Shown: positions 42,649 to 52,008 of the stretch, piece by piece
Position numbering within the stretch: the first letter of the stretch is position 1
Layout: each line of letters begins with the position of its first letter
NCBI RefSeq assembly: GCF_000337495.1
Contig: NZ_AOIS01000030.1
Location: forward strand, 80,865 to 134,209
Direction of reading: 5' to 3'
Length of the DNA: 53,345 nucleotides
DNA from: Haloterrigena salina JCM 13891
Lineage (GTDB): Archaea > Halobacteriota > Halobacteria > Halobacteriales > Natrialbaceae
Notes under the pieces: generated by a model
What the model was told of the DNA's origin: nothing
Databases searched by the model: none
The model's input: the letters and a program-made list of their open reading frames with translations, nothing else
Translations under genes and position numbers: made by a program

Positions 42649-42741
42649 CAATCGGTTGCTCGGAGAGCGTCGACAATTTACTCAGCACCGGATCGTAGTG
42701 ACCGGTACGCAATCAGGATCGACACCGAAAGCCTCGAGACA

Positions 42742-43425
42742 CTATTCGGAGCCGCGAACTCGCTCGAGGACGGCCAGCGTCCCATCCGCGTGAACGTCCG
42801 CGAGTACCTCGTCGGCCGCCGCTTTCGCCGTCTCGTCGGCGTTGGCGACGGCGAAGCTCCGGCCGACGGCCTCGAACGTCGAGACGTCGTTGATCGAGTC
42901 GCCCACCGCGACGGTTCGCTCGAGGTCGATACCGACGTGCTCGGCGATCGTCTCGAGGCCGTCGCCCTTGTTCGGCGCGGCGTCCTTGACATGGTAGGCG
43001 TAGCCGGTGTCGATCACCTCGAGGCCGTAGTCCGCGGCGATCTCGCGAAGGGGGTCGACGGGTTGGTCAAGGTTCACCGCGATCTCGGTCTCGCGCCACC
43101 GATTGACGGTGTTCTCTGGCCCCCAGCCCGTCTCGTAGCCGGCCGCGCGGTAGTCCTCGAGGACGGCCTGGGCGGCCGCGCGGTCGGCGGTGACAAAGAC
43201 GTCGTCGCCGGTGTAGACGACACCGCCGTTCTCGGCGACGACGAGTTCGGGGATGCCCACGAAGTGACAGAGGGCAACGGGGTAGGGGAAGGCTTTCCCG
43301 GTGGCGATCACCACGGGCGCGTCCCAGTCGCGGAGGGGGTCGAAGACGCGCGGATCGATGCCCCACCCCTCCGGGCGGGTGAGCGTGCCGTCGATGTCGA
43401 GGACCAGCGGCGGATCGTCCGTCAT
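42742..43425 (-). CDS. HAD-family phosphatase, archaeal phosphoglycolate phosphatase type
   Basis: A 227-residue haloacid-dehalogenase hydrolase of Cof type. LVLDIDGTLTRPEGWG is motif I with the nucleophilic aspartate, VIATGKAFPYPVALCH is motif II, KGDGLETIAEHVGIDL carries the motif III lysine, and AVGDSINDVSTFEAVG is motif IV. The type IIB cap lies between. Archaeal relatives hydrolyse phosphoglycolate; sucrose- or mannosyl-phosphate phosphatases are close alternatives. ATG 43425 was preferred to an in-frame GTG at 43434. Its gap to the upstream dps operon is about 470 bases. Confidence 0.85.
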   Translation of the reverse strand: MTDDPPLVLDIDGTLTRPEGWGIDPRVFDPLRDWDAPVVIATGKAFPYPVALCHFVGIPELVVAENGGVVYTGDDVFVTADRAAAQAVLEDYRAAGYETGWGPENTVNRWRETEIAVNLDQPVDPLREIAADYGLEVIDTGYAYHVKDAAPNKGDGLETIAEHVGIDLERTVAVGDSINDVSTFEAVGRSFAVANADETAKAAADEVLADVHADGTLAVLERVRGSE

Positions 43426-43892
43426 GGCCGTCACTCGAGGGCTGGGCGACCTAAAGGAGTCGGTTCAGCGCGCTCGAGACAGAGGGATCGGTCAGTGACG
43501 ACGCCCGGCCACCCGATCTCATTCGAACGCCTGCTCGAGCAGTAGATCGGAGCGCGGTTTCGTTATTCATAGCCCTATCCGAAACTGAATCGGGGCGGTT
43601 CGCTAAGTACGTGTGCGCACTGACTGATGCGGACTCAACGGTGATATCGTGGCAGTCTGTGTCCATCTAGTCGATGAGCCCGCGCTCTGAGCTGTGAATC
43701 CGTTTTCGGACGGGGGAGGACGGTGCGAACCCGTCTAAAAGACGCTCATCGAGTCGAACTCTCGGTTACGCAGTACCGTCTCAATCGGGACGTGCGTTTT
43801 CGCACATCGAACCAATTGCCGGTGACTTCGATCCCGAGTATCGGTGAAATCTTGATGAATCGAATCCGACGGGGGGTGTCTCCCGAGGCAAT
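43426..43892. other. Intergenic region of 467 bases with a possible structured element
   Basis: The region lies between dps copy 3 and the HAD phosphatase, both leftward. Positions 43671-43752 can fold: TCGATGAGC pairs with GCTCATCGA at the ends, with inner hairpins TCCG-TTTT-CGGA (43699-43710) and GACGG-TGCGAAC-CCGTC (43719-43735). A separate hairpin GTGCG-tttt-CGCAC (43792-43805) lies 88 bases after the dps stop and may be its 3' end. The open frame at 43723-43911 looks spurious. Confidence 0.4.
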
Positions 43893-44462
43893 TCACCTCG
43901 TTGCGTCGTGACGAACGAGCGTCTCGTCAGCGAGGTACCGATCGAGGACGTGAGCGTCCGCTTCGAGCGTCTTGAGATGGCGACGCAGGAGTTCGCTCGT
44001 CGCCGTATCCCCGAGTCGGTCCGCCAGTTCGATGTGTTCGCGCCACTGCACCGCGAGCGTCGCGTACCCATCGAGGTCGCGCTCGAGCGACGAGCGGATA
44101 TCGTAGTGATGGGCGTCTTCGATGAATATCGGCGCGTGTTGGCGGATACCCATCGGCCCGCAGGCCGGGACACCGCCGAGCGCGGTGATCCGAATGGCGA
44201 TGTCGTCGGTCATCTCCGTGAGCCGGTCGGCGGCATCCTCGAGGAAGTCACTGATCGGCTTCGATTCGGTCCCCTCGACGAGCCAGTACTGCTTGCGCAC
44301 CTGATTGAAGAGGATATACAGTCCCGATACTTCGCTGTTCAAGGCCCTGACCAACTCTTCGGCGGCGTTCTGTTCGAGTCGGAGCCCGTTGTCGGCTACC
44401 GTGTCCCATTCCTGACGGATGTGAGACGAGTCGGGGCACCAGAGATGGGGTGTTCTCATCAT
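43893..44462 (-). CDS. Dps-family paralogue C, ferroxidase site degenerate
   Basis: A 189-residue ferritin-like four-helix protein of the Dps family, third in a tandem operon. Aligned with the canonical copy at 45054-45602, the ferroxidase ligand histidine before Trp is Tyr (Y59), the second histidine is Ser (S71) and the last glutamate is Ile (I90), while E75 and D86 remain. The dinuclear iron site is therefore probably lost. The ATG at 44462 overlaps the stop of copy B (ATGA). It could be a structural partner in a mixed shell, a DNA binder or a ligand-binding protein; none is shown. Confidence 0.8.
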   Translation of the reverse strand: MMRTPHLWCPDSSHIRQEWDTVADNGLRLEQNAAEELVRALNSEVSGLYILFNQVRKQYWLVEGTESKPISDFLEDAADRLTEMTDDIAIRITALGGVPACGPMGIRQHAPIFIEDAHHYDIRSSLERDLDGYATLAVQWREHIELADRLGDTATSELLRRHLKTLEADAHVLDRYLADETLVRHDATR

Positions 44463-45040
44463 CGTTCTTTCAGCACCGCCGCTCGAACGAGCGTGTCATC
44501 TTCGAGTAATTGCTCGATGACGTGCGCGTCCTCTTCGAGGCCTTCGAGGTGGTTACGGAGCAGTTCGGCCGTGCCCGGGTCGGCTTTCTCTTCCGCGAGA
44601 GCGACGTGTTCACGCATGCTGACGATCAGGGTCGAATATCCCTCGAGATCTCCCTTCAAAGAGGCACGAAGGTCGTAGAGATCCTCGGCCTCGAGGTGGA
44701 CTTCGGCCCGTTCCTGCAGTGTCGGCGGTGTGTTCGGGGGAATCCCGCCCAGTTCAACGATCCGAATCGCGAGCTCGTCGTTAACCTCGCGCACGAGCTT
44801 GTACGCGTCCTCGAGGAAGGTAGCGACCGCCTCGTGTTCGGCACCTGCAGCGGTCCAGTAATGCTTGCGAAGCAGGTAGAACAGGTTGAACGATCCTGCG
44901 TGGTCGATACTCAAGGCGTCGACGATCACCTCGGCATCGGCGGGGTGGATCCGGAGTGCGTTTTCCGCGATAGTGCCCCACTCTTGACGGCGCTCGCCCG
45001 TATCGGGTTCCCGAACGAGTCGGCCTTGTTTTTGTGCCAT
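44459..45040 (-). CDS. Dps-family paralogue B, ferroxidase site degenerate
   Basis: A 193-residue Dps-like protein, second in the operon, 13 bases after copy A. The Dps frame is clear (AENALRIHPADAEVIVDALS, FYLLRKHYWTAAGAEHEAVA, FLEDAYKLVREVNDELAIRI). The ligands have changed: His before Trp is Tyr (Y61), the second His is Ala (A73) and the last Glu is Ile (I92), with E77 and D88 kept. The same Tyr and Ile occur in copy C, so B and C probably descend from one altered ancestor. Its N-terminus is about nine residues longer than copy A and basic, a possible DNA contact. Confidence 0.8.
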   Translation of the reverse strand: MAQKQGRLVREPDTGERRQEWGTIAENALRIHPADAEVIVDALSIDHAGSFNLFYLLRKHYWTAAGAEHEAVATFLEDAYKLVREVNDELAIRIVELGGIPPNTPPTLQERAEVHLEAEDLYDLRASLKGDLEGYSTLIVSMREHVALAEEKADPGTAELLRNHLEGLEEDAHVIEQLLEDDTLVRAAVLKER

Positions 45041-45053
45041 TCAGGTCACCTAT

Positions 45054-45602
45054 TCAGTGAGTGGCACTCTCGAGGACCAGCGTGTCGTCTTCGAGGTAGT
45101 GCTCGAAGTGGTGGCCGTCTTCCTCGAGGTGGACGAGGATCTCGCGGAGCATCTCGCCGGTCGCAGGGTCACCGAGGTTCTCGGCGAGTTCGATGCTGCC
45201 GCGCATCGACTCGATGATGTCGCCGTACATCTCGAGGTCGTTCTCGAACATCGTGCGGACGTCGTAGACGTCCTCACCCTCGAACTCGACGGTCGCGCGG
45301 TCCTCGAGGTTTGTCGGTCCCGAGACGGGGACGCCGCCCAGGGCTTGGGCGCGCTCGGCGATCTCGTCGGCCCCCTCTTCGACGTGTTCGTAGGCGTCCT
45401 CGAGGAACTCGTGAAGCGGGAGGAACTCGGCGCCTTCGACGACCCAGTGGTGTTTCTTGAGCTGGTGGTAGAGGACGTACGAGTTCGCCAGTTCGGAGTT
45501 TAGCGCCTCCACGATCTGCTCGGCTTTGTCTTGATCGAGCCGGAGAGCGTTTTCATCGACGGTGCCTGCCTGTTGACGGACGGTTGTCTCTTGGGAACTC
45601 AT
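45054..45602 (-). CDS. dpsA: DpsA, canonical iron-oxidising Dps protein
   Basis: A 182-residue Dps (12-subunit shell) that oxidises Fe(II) with peroxide and stores iron. All ferroxidase ligands of the haloarchaeal DpsA pattern are visible: H52 (KKHHW), H64 (LPLHEF), E68, D79 and E83 (ADEIAER). It is the first gene of the three-gene dps operon. A TATA-like GGTATATG on the reverse strand (about 45630) lies about 28 bases before the ATG, consistent with a leaderless transcript. Two inverted repeats around and upstream of that box may be stress or iron operators. Confidence 0.95.
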   Translation of the reverse strand: MSSQETTVRQQAGTVDENALRLDQDKAEQIVEALNSELANSYVLYHQLKKHHWVVEGAEFLPLHEFLEDAYEHVEEGADEIAERAQALGGVPVSGPTNLEDRATVEFEGEDVYDVRTMFENDLEMYGDIIESMRGSIELAENLGDPATGEMLREILVHLEEDGHHFEHYLEDDTLVLESATH

Positions 45603-45631
45603 TGCATGGGTATACTCGATCGACCTTCATA

Positions 45632-45644
45632 TACCTTTCAGGTA
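45632..45644. promoter_or_regulatory. Palindrome overlapping the dpsA core promoter
   Basis: TACCT-TTC-AGGTA: five-base perfect arms, 30-42 bases upstream of the dpsA ATG and overlapping the TATA-like box. Protein bound here would block TBP, so it is a plausible repressor site. Confidence 0.4.
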
Positions 45645-45652
45645 CTGAATAC

Positions 45653-45668
45653 TTTTGGGGAGCCTAAA
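45653..45668. promoter_or_regulatory. DtxR-like inverted repeat upstream of dpsA
   Basis: TTTTGG-GGAG-CCTAAA: six-base arms with one mismatch, about 50-65 bases upstream of the ATG. It resembles the TTAGG...CCTAA operators of DtxR/SirR/Idr metal regulators, which govern iron genes in haloarchaea. The match is by eye only. Confidence 0.4.
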
Positions 45669-45770
45669 TCTATTTTGTCGGTCCTGTACTTTCGGAACAC
45701 CTACTGAATCCCTCGGGACGATTAGGTGTCTGCTCCCTCACGCGCTTCAAAACCCACCTCAACACTACTG

Positions 45771-46562
45771 CTAGACCAGTGCGATCACGATGACGGTACT
45801 TCCGGCGGCGCCGGCGAGAACTCCGACCGCACGTGCCAGTTGTTCGCCCCACGAAACCGTCCGCTCGAGCGAGAGCACGACCGCGATGAGCGCCATCCAG
45901 ACAAGATTCATCGAGCCCACGATCACCATGAACGCGAACAGCGCCCAACAACACCCGACGCAGAAGACGCTGAACTGCCAGCTCATCCGAACGGCACCGC
46001 ACACCCCCGGTCGATAGTGGCCAAGAAGGAACCCGAGCGGCGACCGGCAATACCGCAGACATCGGTATTTGTACGGTGAGAGCTGGTACCCCGACAAGAG
46101 CAGCAACGACCCGCCCACCAGGAGCCCGCCGTGGGCGTTCGCGAGGGTGACGATCGGCACCAGCGCGTTAACGACGAGCGGGACGATTCCCGTCAGCGTC
46201 CACACGAGCGCGTACGTTCCGACAAACGCCCCGACTCGCGCTGCTTTCCCCGCGGTCGTCGTCCCCTCGAGCGTCTCGGCGTACAGCCGGAAGAGCGGGA
46301 CCGACGAGGGATACATCATGGCGATCATCATCACTCCCCACATGAGCAGGTAGAGACCGATACCGGTCGGTCCGTTCGAGACGGCCATCGCCTCCGGTGC
46401 TCCCGGATCGGACAGCTGCAACTCCGTCTGTCCGCCAGACATCGGGAGCCACCGACCGACGACCGCCGCCCACGCGAGCAACGCGATTGCGTACGTAACG
46501 AGCGCGACGATCGGAACGTGTCGGCGGGTGATCCGGTCTCGAAACGAGTCGTGTCTCCCCAT
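45771..46562 (-). CDS. DUF2182-family integral membrane protein (predicted metal-binding)
   Basis: A 263-residue protein with about seven predicted helices. Family landmarks are WGVMMIAMMYPSSVPLFRLY (Met-rich helix, about 75-94), SGYQLSPYKYRCLRYCRSP (about 157-175, with a CxxxC) and VFCVGCCWALFAFMVIVGSM (about 198-217, Cys-rich helix), then NLVWMALIAVV. The Met/Cys/His content suggests a soft-metal site in the membrane. It follows the DUF1326 gene by 32 bases on the same strand; these two families recur together. MGRHDSFRDR at 46562 was chosen; the longer frame is a shadow of DUF1326. Confidence 0.88.
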   Translation of the reverse strand: MGRHDSFRDRITRRHVPIVALVTYAIALLAWAAVVGRWLPMSGGQTELQLSDPGAPEAMAVSNGPTGIGLYLLMWGVMMIAMMYPSSVPLFRLYAETLEGTTTAGKAARVGAFVGTYALVWTLTGIVPLVVNALVPIVTLANAHGGLLVGGSLLLLSGYQLSPYKYRCLRYCRSPLGFLLGHYRPGVCGAVRMSWQFSVFCVGCCWALFAFMVIVGSMNLVWMALIAVVLSLERTVSWGEQLARAVGVLAGAAGSTVIVIALV

Positions 46563-46594
46563 GGTAGATCGTCCGTATCGCCGTCGTTCCGTCC

Positions 46595-47206
46595 TCAGGA
46601 GTTCGCCAGTTCGAAGTCTCCGAGGTAGGCGTTGTTCCCCGAAACGTCCCACGTGAACTGGTCGTCGTAGGAGACGGTGGCCGTGGTCGACTTGCCGGTC
46701 TGCACCTCGAGACTCTCGGTCAGCGGGTGGGGAGAGACCGTCCCGACCTCCTCGTTGAACCCGACCGCGCCGCTCGCGTCCATCTCGATGGCGTCCCCGA
46801 CCTCGACGGTGAAGTCCGATCCGTCCCGCGAGAAGCTGATCGGAGCGGTCGCGACGTCGACGGACCGGACGTGCGTATCGGCGACGGGCGCCCAGATCCC
46901 GCCGGCGCGGCCGGAATAGATGTCTTCGATGGCCTCGCGCTGGTCGTCGTCGGCCGTTTCGTCGACGAGTAACACGATGTCCCACTCCGTCTCGGGGGCG
47001 AACATGACGCCCTCATCGGTCGAAATGAGCATGCCGACGTCTACCCCACTCAAGTCGACATCGCCGTAGCTCCCGTCCTCGATGTGCCACGCCAGCGAGA
47101 CGGTACAGACGTCGTCGTCCGGCGGTTCCAGCCATATACACTGACAGGCGACGTCGCAGTTGCAGGCTTCGACGTAGTCTCCCTTGATGATCCACTCGTT
47201 TGCCAT
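46595..47206 (-). CDS. DUF1326-family cysteine-rich protein
   Basis: A 203-residue protein. It opens IIKGDYVEACNCDVACQCIW, with four cysteines at residues 15, 17, 21 and 23 (CxCxxxCxC) and a fifth at 33, a probable metal- or thiol-redox site. The remainder is beta-rich (LAWHIEDGSYGDVDLSGVDV, DIVLLVDETADDDQREAI, FTVEVGDAIEMDASGAVGF). No signal peptide is present. It is the first gene of an operon with the DUF2182 membrane protein. The short palindrome AACAC-c-GTGTT at 47212-47222 lies immediately before the ATG. Biochemical function unknown. Confidence 0.88.
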   Translation of the reverse strand: MANEWIIKGDYVEACNCDVACQCIWLEPPDDDVCTVSLAWHIEDGSYGDVDLSGVDVGMLISTDEGVMFAPETEWDIVLLVDETADDDQREAIEDIYSGRAGGIWAPVADTHVRSVDVATAPISFSRDGSDFTVEVGDAIEMDASGAVGFNEEVGTVSPHPLTESLEVQTGKSTTATVSYDDQFTWDVSGNNAYLGDFELANS

Positions 47207-47409
47207 TGCTGAACACCGTGTTATACGGCAGCAAGTGTCACGATAAAGCTATCTAGTGAAATTAGCCCGCCCGATGAAAGCGCCGCGTTGGCCGTCCGAT
47301 ACGCGCCGCTCAGAAAATAGCCTCTCTCCCGTTGAGCGTCGATGGTACCAAAACCCAAATATTATCCAGCAGAGTTGAAAGGCGGACCGCAGTCGAATTT
47401 TGAATTTCC

Positions 47410-48483
47410 TCAGAGCCCGAGATAGCCCGCGTTGGGGAGTAGCCCGGCCAGATACAGGAGGCCGAGGACGAACATGAACGCCGCGATAGCCATCGCCGGC
47501 GGATCGACGTGAGTCCCGGAGTGCGAGTAGAACACGCGCTGGGACACCTCGCCAATGAGGCCGCTGATCGCGCCGAACGCGCCGGCGACGAGCAGGGCGA
47601 CCGGTTCGCTCCCGATCGCGGGCATCGCGATCACCGCGCCGACGGCGCCCAGCAGCGTGATGTGGTGGGTGACCGGAATCTTCTCGACCCCGAGGTTGAG
47701 GAAGAGCAGGCTCATCGCCGAGATGCCGTAACCGAGGAAGATGCTACCGGTCTCGAGCCAGATGAAGCCGCCGAGGATCCCGCCGACGAGGCCGATGGCG
47801 GTGACGCCGGACCACTCGTACTGGTGTGGCAACCAGGGCTCGGTCGCCAGCCGGTCGGTCTGAGTCCCGCCGTCGGCGGCCACGCGCTTCTCCTCGCGCT
47901 CGAAGGGCGACATGTCGAGGACGCTCGAGCCGCCGACCCGGCCGACTATCGGATAGCCGAAGGCGAGTCGAGCGAGGAACGCCGTCGCCACGACCGAGAG
48001 CGCGATGTTGTCCGTCGGGAAGCCGAGCCCGCCCATCACCTGGGTGATGAGCATCCCGAGCACGCCGAAGAGCGCCCCGACCGCGAGGATGTCGGGTTTG
48101 GTCCCGAAGGCGTAGAGGATGTTCTTCCCGAAGTGGTAGTCCCAGTCGTCGGGATCCATTTCGGGGTACTTCTTCCCGGCGTAGGCCGTCGCGGCGACGC
48201 CGCCGGCGAAGGCGATGTGCGGCCCGGTGACCGCGCCGAAGCCGATTACGTCGGTGATGCCCGTTGCGATGTCGCCGGCGCCGATCGCCTCGGCGGCGCC
48301 GATTTCGCCCTCGAGGACGGCGAGCCCTTCGCCGAGGAAGACGACGAAGCCGGTGAAGACGAAGGAGGGAAGCGCGCCGAGGGCCGCGCCGAACGCCCCG
48401 CCGGCGAGCGCGGCGATGAGCAGGACGGCGAACGCTTCGGTCTCCATGCCGATGATCGGAATCTGGAGTATGGTCCCGAACAT
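47410..48483 (-). CDS. Polytopic membrane protein linked to glpK, putative glycerol permease
   Basis: A 357-residue membrane protein with about nine predicted helices and a cytoplasmic-looking loop of some 40 residues (FEREEKRVAADGGTQTDRLA). Repeated Gly/Ala-rich helices such as FAVLLIAALAGGAFGAALGA and ATGITDVIGFGAVTGPHIAF are conspicuous. It lacks the two NPA boxes of GlpF aquaglyceroporins and I see no known transporter signature. Its ATG follows the glpK stop by three bases, so the two are coupled. I recall a similar glpK-membrane gene pair in Haloferax volcanii. Glycerol uptake is the natural inference, not shown. Confidence 0.75.
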   Translation of the reverse strand: MFGTILQIPIIGMETEAFAVLLIAALAGGAFGAALGALPSFVFTGFVVFLGEGLAVLEGEIGAAEAIGAGDIATGITDVIGFGAVTGPHIAFAGGVAATAYAGKKYPEMDPDDWDYHFGKNILYAFGTKPDILAVGALFGVLGMLITQVMGGLGFPTDNIALSVVATAFLARLAFGYPIVGRVGGSSVLDMSPFEREEKRVAADGGTQTDRLATEPWLPHQYEWSGVTAIGLVGGILGGFIWLETGSIFLGYGISAMSLLFLNLGVEKIPVTHHITLLGAVGAVIAMPAIGSEPVALLVAGAFGAISGLIGEVSQRVFYSHSGTHVDPPAMAIAAFMFVLGLLYLAGLLPNAGYLGL

Positions 48484-48486
48484 GGT

Positions 48487-50028
<1,542 letters not shown>

Positions 50029-50083
50029 TGGTGATCTCCCTCGTTGCTCCGCGCGATGTCTTTACCGACGATCGCACGATACT

Positions 50084-50096
50084 GGTAAACAATACC
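50084..50096. promoter_or_regulatory. Inverted repeat between glpK TATA box and start (candidate operator)
   Basis: GGTA-AACAA-TACC, with a matching outer half-site TTTACC at 50061-50066 facing GGTAAA at 50084-50089. It sits just downstream of the glpK TATA-like box (50103-50112), about where transcription would start, a typical repressor position. Confidence 0.45.
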
Positions 50097-50102
50097 TACT
50101 AT

Positions 50103-50112
50103 CATTATAAAA
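50103..50112 (-). promoter_or_regulatory. TATA-like box of glpK
   Basis: TTTTATAATG on the reverse strand, in an AT-rich block unlike the flanking coding DNA. It implies a 5' leader of about 50 bases before the glpK ATG at 50028. Confidence 0.45.
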
Positions 50113-50164
50113 TTTGTTGAACTCCTAAATTATATCCCATATATTATCTGATACCATCTGGCCA

Positions 50165-50180
50165 ATTACCCCATGGTAAT
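50165..50180. promoter_or_regulatory. Perfect palindrome in the glpK-glpA intergenic region
   Basis: ATTACC-CCAT-GGTAAT: six-base perfect arms (the core CCATGG is itself palindromic). It lies between the two divergent promoters and shares the TACC/GGTA half-site with the repeat at 50084-50096, so one regulator could bind both. Confidence 0.5.
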
Positions 50181-50296
50181 CGGCTGTTTCGGCTATTTTC
50201 AGGCATCTCTACCGTTTCGGGCAGTCAGCCGACGTCACGTCGTTCGAGCGGCGATTTCGAGGCGGCCAACTCGTTACGGACGTTCCGGAACCGTCG

Positions 50297-50306
50297 ATAA
50301 AATAAA
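50297..50306 (+). promoter_or_regulatory. TATA-like box of glpA
   Basis: ATAAAATAAA, ending 31 bases before the glpA ATG at 50337, close to the spacing of a leaderless or very short-leader transcript. Confidence 0.55.
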
Positions 50307-50336
50307 GGTCCGGGAGAGAGAGGGTTGAACGAAGGC

Positions 50337-52007
50337 ATGGCAACGGACACCGAGGTCCTCGTACTCGGGGGCGGGTCGACGGGCTGTGGCATCGCACGGG
50401 ATCTGGCGATGCGCGGCCTCGAGGTGACCCTCGTCGAGCGGGGCAATTTGACCGACGGCACGACCGGCCGTATGCACGGCCTGCTCCACAGCGGCGGCCG
50501 CTACGCCGTCTCTGATCGCGCCAGCGCGACGGAGTGTATCGAAGAAAACGAGATCCTCCGGGAGATCGCCGGCCACTGCGTCGAGGAGACCGGCGGCCTG
50601 TTCGTCCAGCGCCCCGAGGACTCGGACGACTACTTTCAGGAAAAACTCGAGGGCTGTCGGGACTGCGGGATCCCCGCGCGCGTCCTCTCGGGACGAGAGG
50701 CCCGCGAGGTCGAGCCCTACCTCGCGGAAGACGTGAAACGGGCCATCGAGGTCCCCGACGGCGCGGTCGATCCGTTCCGGCTCTGCGTCGCGAACGCGAT
50801 CGACGCCGAGGCCCACGGCGCACGCGTCGAGACCCATGCGGAGGTGGTGGACCTCTTACGAGACGGCGACGACGTCTACGGCGTCGAGGTGCGCCACGAG
50901 TCGGGGCCGGGCAAGCGCACGCACGCGGCGGCCGGCACGACCGAGGAGATCACCGCCGAGTACGTCGTCAACGCGACGGGCGCGTGGGCGGGCGAAATCG
51001 GCGCGATGGCCGACCTCGAGATCGAGGTTCGCCCCTCCAAGGGCGTCATGACCATCATGAACGTCCGGCAGGTCGACACCGTGATCAACCGCTGCCGGCC
51101 GAAGGGCGACGCCGACATCGTCGTCCCCCACGAGACGACGGCCATCCTCGGGACGACCGACGAGGAGGTCGCCGATCCGGACGACTTCCCCGAGGACCAG
51201 TGGGAGGTCGACCAGATGATCGACACCCTCTCGGAACTCGTCCCGATCCTCGAGGAGGCGCGGACGATCCGCTCCTTCTGGGGCGTCCGTCCGCTGTACG
51301 AACCGCCGGGGACCGGCACGCAGGACCCGACGGACATCACGCGGGACTTCTTCCTGCTCGACCACGCCGACCGCGACGGCGTCGCCGGCATCTCGAGCAT
51401 CGTCGGTGGCAAGTTCACCACGTACCGCGCGATGGCCGAGGAGATCTCCGACCACGTCTGCGAGAAACTGGGCGTGAACGCCGCCTGCGCCACCGCCGAC
51501 GAACCGCTGCCCGGGAGCGAAGACATCGCAACGCTCGAGGCCGGCATGGACGATTTCGGCCTCCGGTCGCCGGTCGCGCGCCGGAGTAAACAGCGCCTGG
51601 GGAGTCGCGCGAGCGAGGTCCTCGAGACCGACGAGGCGAACCCCGTAATCTGTCAGTGCGAGGGCGTCACCCGCGCGGAGATCTGCGACGCGATCGACCA
51701 GTCGGGGACGGACCTGAACGCGGTCCGCATCCGCACGCGGGCCTCGATGGGCAACTGTCAGGGCGGCTTCTGCTGTCAGAACATGGCCAACGAACTCCAC
51801 CCCGAGTACGACGAGGAGACGATCCGCGCGGCGCTGGACGAACTCTTTCAGGAACGCTGGAAGGGCGAACGCCACGCGCTGTGGGGCGAACAGCTCTCGC
51901 AGGCCATGCTCAACTACGCCCTCCACGCGACGACGATGAACCGGGATCGGGATCCCGCGGGCGAACCGACGGCGATCGAGTTCGCCGACTTCGACGGAGG
52001 GGCCTGA
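50337..52007 (+). CDS. glpA: Anaerobic-type glycerol-3-phosphate dehydrogenase subunit A
   Basis: A 556-residue FAD enzyme that oxidises sn-glycerol 3-phosphate to dihydroxyacetone phosphate at the membrane with GlpB and Glp[20 protein letters not shown] is the dinucleotide fold, [17 protein letters not shown] and [18 protein letters not shown] are GlpA/GlpD blocks. The C-terminal domain has [17 protein letters not shown] with GNCQGGFCC, the BFD-like [2Fe-2S] cysteine set that GlpD lacks. The ATG at 50337 was preferred to 50325 (adds MNEG) because of spacing from the TATA box. glpB follows after one base. Confidence 0.95.
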   Translation: MATDTEVLVLGGGSTGCGIARDLAMRGLEVTLVERGNLTDGTTGRMHGLLHSGGRYAVSDRASATECIEENEILREIAGHCVEETGGLFVQRPEDSDDYFQEKLEGCRDCGIPARVLSGREAREVEPYLAEDVKRAIEVPDGAVDPFRLCVANAIDAEAHGARVETHAEVVDLLRDGDDVYGVEVRHESGPGKRTHAAAGTTEEITAEYVVNATGAWAGEIGAMADLEIEVRPSKGVMTIMNVRQVDTVINRCRPKGDADIVVPHETTAILGTTDEEVADPDDFPEDQWEVDQMIDTLSELVPILEEARTIRSFWGVRPLYEPPGTGTQDPTDITRDFFLLDHADRDGVAGISSIVGGKFTTYRAMAEEISDHVCEKLGVNAACATADEPLPGSEDIATLEAGMDDFGLRSPVARRSKQRLGSRASEVLETDEANPVICQCEGVTRAEICDAIDQSGTDLNAVRIRTRASMGNCQGGFCCQNMANELHPEYDEETIRAALDELFQERWKGERHALWGEQLSQAMLNYALHATTMNRDRDPAGEPTAIEFADFDGGA

Positions 52008-52008
52008 G

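Noticed and set aside
43719-43752. tRNA T-arm-like hairpin in the dps downstream region
   Set aside because: No acceptor stem follows the arm and the loop lacks the second conserved T.
43723-43911. 62-codon frame between the HAD phosphatase and dps genes
   Set aside because: Basic composition unlike haloarchaeal proteins, and it overlaps the dps 3' end antisense.
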